Source: Kiritimatiellia bacterium
GTDB taxonomy: Bacteria; Verrucomicrobiota; Kiritimatiellia; SLAD01
Assembly (NCBI GenBank): GCA_007125875.1
Contig: SLCI01000045.1
Location: forward strand, 1-8,035
Length of the DNA: 8,035 nucleotides
Direction of reading: 5' to 3'
How positions within the stretch are numbered: the stretch's first letter is position 1; the number at the start of each line of letters is the position of its first letter. The notes under the pieces are model-generated. The model was not told where the DNA came from. It worked only from the letters and a program-made list of their open reading frames with translations, and did not search any database. Position numbers and translations under genes: made by a program. Positions 5,726 to 8,035 of this stretch are shown one piece after another.

Positions 5726-7155
5726 ACGAAACGGATTCATCGATACCTCTGCCGCCTTTGCGTAGATCGTTTGGTGTGGATATCTCCGCAGACTACGTCG
5801 TCATTGTGCGATCACAGCAGAGCCGCTCGGGTATTCAGCATGAGACATTGATTGCCGAATCCAGTCAGGACATCAGTCAAGCCGTGCAACAACCATTAGC
5901 CACGATTCGGTCCGATACGACATTGGGATTAGCATCCGTTTCAATGGCGATGCCGGTCACGCAAAGCAGTATTCGCTGGCTAACCGCGCCGTTCCCTTCG
6001 CTCAGTAAAGCTCGCAAAGTGTTGCCGTCGTTGCTGGATATCCAGTTGCCCTTTCCGATTGAAAAGTGCGTCTACGGATTTCCTGCACTGGAACGCCGAG
6101 AAGGCAAAGTGCATGCATTGGCTATCGCTGCGCCACATGAGGCGGTGGAGCAACGCATCGAAGAAGCGCAAGGCTGGAAGTTGGATCCGCACCGGCTCGA
6201 CCACGAAGGATTGGCGCTGTGGGACCAGTATCAGCGAGAGCAGGATGCAGCGACCGGTTTTCACGTCGTCATTTATCTGGGCATCGATCGAACTGTCTGG
6301 GTTGCGGGCATGGCCGGGACACTGCTCGGTGCGTGGTCCAGCCGGGTTGGGGCCGCCCGATTGAGTTCGTCCGATGAAGCCATTCAAGAATGGCGTAATC
6401 GCTCGATGAGGGCCACGGCCCTGCAGCAGACTCAGGGCGGGCCGACAGGGCGGACGACCATTCATTGGTGCGGTCCGGGCTGCACCAATGAGTCTTTAAA
6501 AATAAGATTACAGGCTGCACTTGAATCGTTGAATGGCGATCATCATATGGATCCCGACCCCGAAACGTTCTTGGCACGGGCGCTATCCACGCGCGCGCTC
6601 GAGCAGCCCGATGACGGTTGGGACTTTCGGCGTGGGCCCTACGTGCAAGAGCAAGCCGCCGCGTTTAGCGTGAAGGCCAAGCAGAAGATTGCTGCCATTG
6701 CACTGGTAACGGCAGGTTTACTGTTGGCACTAAATATCGGTTTCAACATCTGGGTCGATCGACAAGAAGACGCACTGGATCGCCGGATACGTGAGACGGC
6801 ACTCACCCTAACGGGACTGCCGCGGGTCGAGCCCGGCCAGGAAGTGTTGCTGGCGGAGCGCGCTCTCGCAGCGCAGGCTGAGCAAGTCGAACCGTTCCAG
6901 CGTGCGCTGGGTCCCTCTCGCGCAATGCATTGGCAGCTTCTGTTGGCACATGGTGAGGTTGACCTCCTGACCTATGATTCGATCGGATTCGATGACGATT
7001 CATTGCGCGCAGAGGGCACGGCACAGTCGCGCGATTTGGTTGAGCAGCTTGAAGCAGCGTTGCAGGCAGAAGGTTGGGAGCCCACCGTTCAACTGCAGGA
7101 TGCGGCCGATTTGCAGCGTGTACACTTTCGACTGACCGCGAGGCGTGCACCATGA
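5722..7155 (+). CDS. gspL: GspL/PilM-like inner-membrane platform protein of type II secretion
   Basis: This 477-residue protein begins at the ATG overlapping the gspK stop (ATGA); an in-frame ATG four codons earlier at 5710 is less likely. The N-terminal part has the actin-like fold of PilM and cytoplasmic GspL, opening 'FGVDISADYVVIV' at about 17-29, with 'LLDIQLPFPIEK' (QLPFPIE at 108-114), a typical PilM/GspL segment. One membrane helix follows at about 324-346 ('IAAIALVTAGLLLAL'). The last about 125 residues, beginning with charged helices and ending in alternating strands, fit the periplasmic ferredoxin-like domain of GspL. GspL links the secretion ATPase GspE to GspM and the pseudopilus. 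Overlap with gspK and gspM supports this identity more strongly than sequence alone. Confidence 0.8.
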   Translation: MNETDSSIPLPPLRRSFGVDISADYVVIVRSQQSRSGIQHETLIAESSQDISQAVQQPLATIRSDTTLGLASVSMAMPVTQSSIRWLTAPFPSLSKARKVLPSLLDIQLPFPIEKCVYGFPALERREGKVHALAIAAPHEAVEQRIEEAQGWKLDPHRLDHEGLALWDQYQREQDAATGFHVVIYLGIDRTVWVAGMAGTLLGAWSSRVGAARLSSSDEAIQEWRNRSMRATALQQTQGGPTGRTTIHWCGPGCTNESLKIRLQAALESLNGDHHMDPDPETFLARALSTRALEQPDDGWDFRRGPYVQEQAAAFSVKAKQKIAAIALVTAGLLLALNIGFNIWVDRQEDALDRRIRETALTLTGLPRVEPGQEVLLAERALAAQAEQVEPFQRALGPSRAMHWQLLLAHGEVDLLTYDSIGFDDDSLRAEGTAQSRDLVEQLEAALQAEGWEPTVQLQDAADLQRVHFRLTARRAP

Positions 7156-7649
7156 GCGCGACGAATACTCAGCGCATGTTCCTCTTGATCTCCGGTATCG
7201 TTTTGGTGCTGGCGATCGTGTTTAGCGTTGTGCAAGTGGGACAAGCCATGCAGCGACGTGCCAGTATGGAGCGCAAACAGGATACGCTCACCCGGCTCGA
7301 GGAAATGCTGGAACAGCGAGCAGCGTGGCAGTCGGCCCTCCGTCCCTTTGAGCAATTGGATACGGATCGCCCCCCGGAACTCGCTCGACTGCTGCGTGAG
7401 CAGTATCCTGGATTGCGTGCGGATGTTCAGCGGGTGGATCAGGTGGCCGCATGGCCAGGTTGGCAGGCAGAAAGATATCGCTTAAGCATCGACTCTTTGC
7501 CGGGTGATACTGTGGGCACCGTTCTCCACATGCTCGAGACACAACGTCCGCCGTGGACGCTCATTGAGGGTCAGGTGCGGGCCTCGTCCCAGCAGGCAGA
7601 CCAAGTGCGGTTGACACTCATCGTCGAAGGCGTGCGTCGAGACCGGTAG
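7152..7649 (+). CDS. gspM: GspM-like inner-membrane protein of type II secretion
   Basis: This 165-residue bitopic membrane protein has a short N-terminal cytoplasmic tail and one membrane helix at about residues 10-32 ('FLLISGIVLVLAIVFSVV'). A charged probable coiled coil follows ('RRASMERKQDTLTRLEEML'), then a small C-terminal domain with alternating strands, consistent with the ferredoxin-like fold of GspM. The start ATG overlaps the gspL stop codon (ATGA). Sequence alone would not identify it, because GspM proteins are very divergent. The order K-L-M, size and topology make the call. No further gsp gene follows before the end of the window. Confidence 0.72.
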   Translation: MSATNTQRMFLLISGIVLVLAIVFSVVQVGQAMQRRASMERKQDTLTRLEEMLEQRAAWQSALRPFEQLDTDRPPELARLLREQYPGLRADVQRVDQVAAWPGWQAERYRLSIDSLPGDTVGTVLHMLETQRPPWTLIEGQVRASSQQADQVRLTLIVEGVRRDR

Positions 7650-7730
7650 AGTTACTCGCAGGGCATTTATTCCAGGAACCGATTACGGATGACGTCTGCA
7701 CGCACACCGGACTTAGTCGCGTCCCAATTT

Positions 7731-7758
7731 GGTAGGGCGAATCCTCCGGATGAGCCGG
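7731..7758 (+). repeat. Possible diverged relative of the upstream intergenic repeat
   Basis: The sequence TGGTAGGGCGAATCCTCCGG continues to a GAGCCGG end. It shares the 'TGG-AGGGCG ... GCCG' frame with the minus-strand form of the repeats at 150-180 and 267-297. Its central palindrome is ATCC-TCC-GGAT instead of GAGCTC. Relationship is suggested, not shown. Confidence 0.3.
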
Positions 7759-7826
7759 TTTTTCGGCCGTGGGTGGTCGGCGGTGGTTGTGGCTTGCAGT
7801 GGGCTGTTGGTGGGGACAGAGATGTC

Positions 7827-7855
7827 TCGACCCATTCGACTTCGCTCAGGGCAGG
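7827..7855 (+). repeat. Widespread intergenic repeat ('ALSEVEW' type)
   Basis: The core CATTCGACTTCGCTCAGG (7833-7850) is followed by GCAGGC. Read on the minus strand it encodes ALSEVEW, and in another frame ACPERSR. These peptide strings recur in many genomes as false ORFs over a dispersed repeat. Confidence 0.6.
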
Positions 7856-7938
7856 CTTTTGCTCGACATGACTCGTGGTTTGGACTTGTCGGTGGTGATA
7901 TTGGCTTTCCCAATAAAGCACGGTGTTTAAGAGGAATC

Positions 7939-7971
7939 TGTCATCCCGAGCTTGTCGAGGGATCTCCTGCA
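7939..7971 (+). repeat. Widespread intergenic repeat ('RQARDD' type)
   Basis: The core GTCATCCCGAGCTTGTCGAG is followed by GGATCTCCTGC. On the minus strand it reads EIPRQARDD, again a peptide string commonly produced by a dispersed intergenic repeat found in unrelated bacteria. Confidence 0.6.
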
Positions 7972-8035
7972 GCACCAACAGCCCATGCTGGCGGAGTGGC
8001 ACAGCCTATCTATGTTGCCCTGAGAATGTGCCGAA

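Larger units (their letters stand above)
7650..8035. other. Intergenic region with dispersed repeats, no supported gene
   Basis: No real gene is visible. The open frames on both strands give peptides of the 'ALSEVEW', 'ACPERSR' and 'RQARDD' kind, which are translations of widespread intergenic repeats and not proteins. No convincing intrinsic terminator was found just after gspM. The region may separate the gsp genes from the next transcription unit beyond the window. Confidence 0.6.

Noticed and set aside
7754..7767. Possible terminator GCCG-GTTTTT-CGGC after gspM
   Set aside because: The stem is only 4 bp, the T run is in the loop rather than after the stem, and it lies about 100 bases past the stop codon.
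7667..8002. 111-residue open frame on the minus strand at the right end
   Set aside because: The frame contains ALSEVEW and RQARDD strings, which are translated intergenic repeats.

Overview
The window looks like chromosomal DNA of a Gram-negative bacterium of the PVC group, most likely Verrucomicrobiota or Kiritimatiellota. The grounds are an H-X9-DG type prepilin, a PEP-CTERM sorted protein, a secreted protein ending in a 'GMPNVLAYALG' module (a degenerate form of the 'DGLPNLLEYALG' tail common in verrucomicrobial secreted proteins), divergent GspK/L/M proteins, weak Shine-Dalgarno sites and moderately high GC. The phylum is an inference from protein style; no marker gene is present.

Layout. 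Positions 1-435 hold no convincing gene. They contain a 31-bp exact direct repeat (150-180 and 267-297) with a diverged inverted copy between, followed by a possible sigma-70 promoter. Positions about 436-581 are a cobalamin (B12) riboswitch, followed by small palindromes leading to the start of the next gene. All seven genes lie on the + strand. Genes 1-3 form a surface-protein cassette: a secreted beta-rich protein (637-1962), a type II/IV prepilin overlapping it by 4 bases (1959-2696), and a small PEP-CTERM protein (2721-3251). A CorA-type Mg2+/Co2+ channel gene follows at 3283-4410. Then come three overlapping genes for the inner-membrane and pseudopilus parts of a type II secretion system: gspK-like (4466-5725), gspL-like (5722-7155) and gspM-like (7152-7649). 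Positions 7650-8035 are intergenic and carry dispersed repeats.

How the parts may work together. The B12 riboswitch sits directly before secreted and surface proteins rather than before recognisable cobalamin synthesis or btuB-type genes. The most interesting reading is a B12-repressed cassette for capturing cobalamin (or a related corrinoid or cobalt) at the cell surface. The PEP-CTERM protein has a W-rich segment ending in L-x-(E)DG-x-x-x-W-x-Y that is reminiscent of transcobalamin-like (DUF4430) domains. The prepilin could form or decorate a surface fibre, CorA could bring in cobalt, and the adjacent T2SS genes could export or assemble the parts. No clear terminator or strong promoter separates the seven genes, so a single long transcript is possible but unproven.

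Two further oddities stand out. A perfect 8-bp GC-rich hairpin with a T-rich tail, resembling an intrinsic terminator, lies inside the signal-peptide codons of the first gene downstream of the riboswitch. The GspK-like pseudopilin carries a leader of about 105 residues with two predicted membrane helices before its prepilin-peptidase site.
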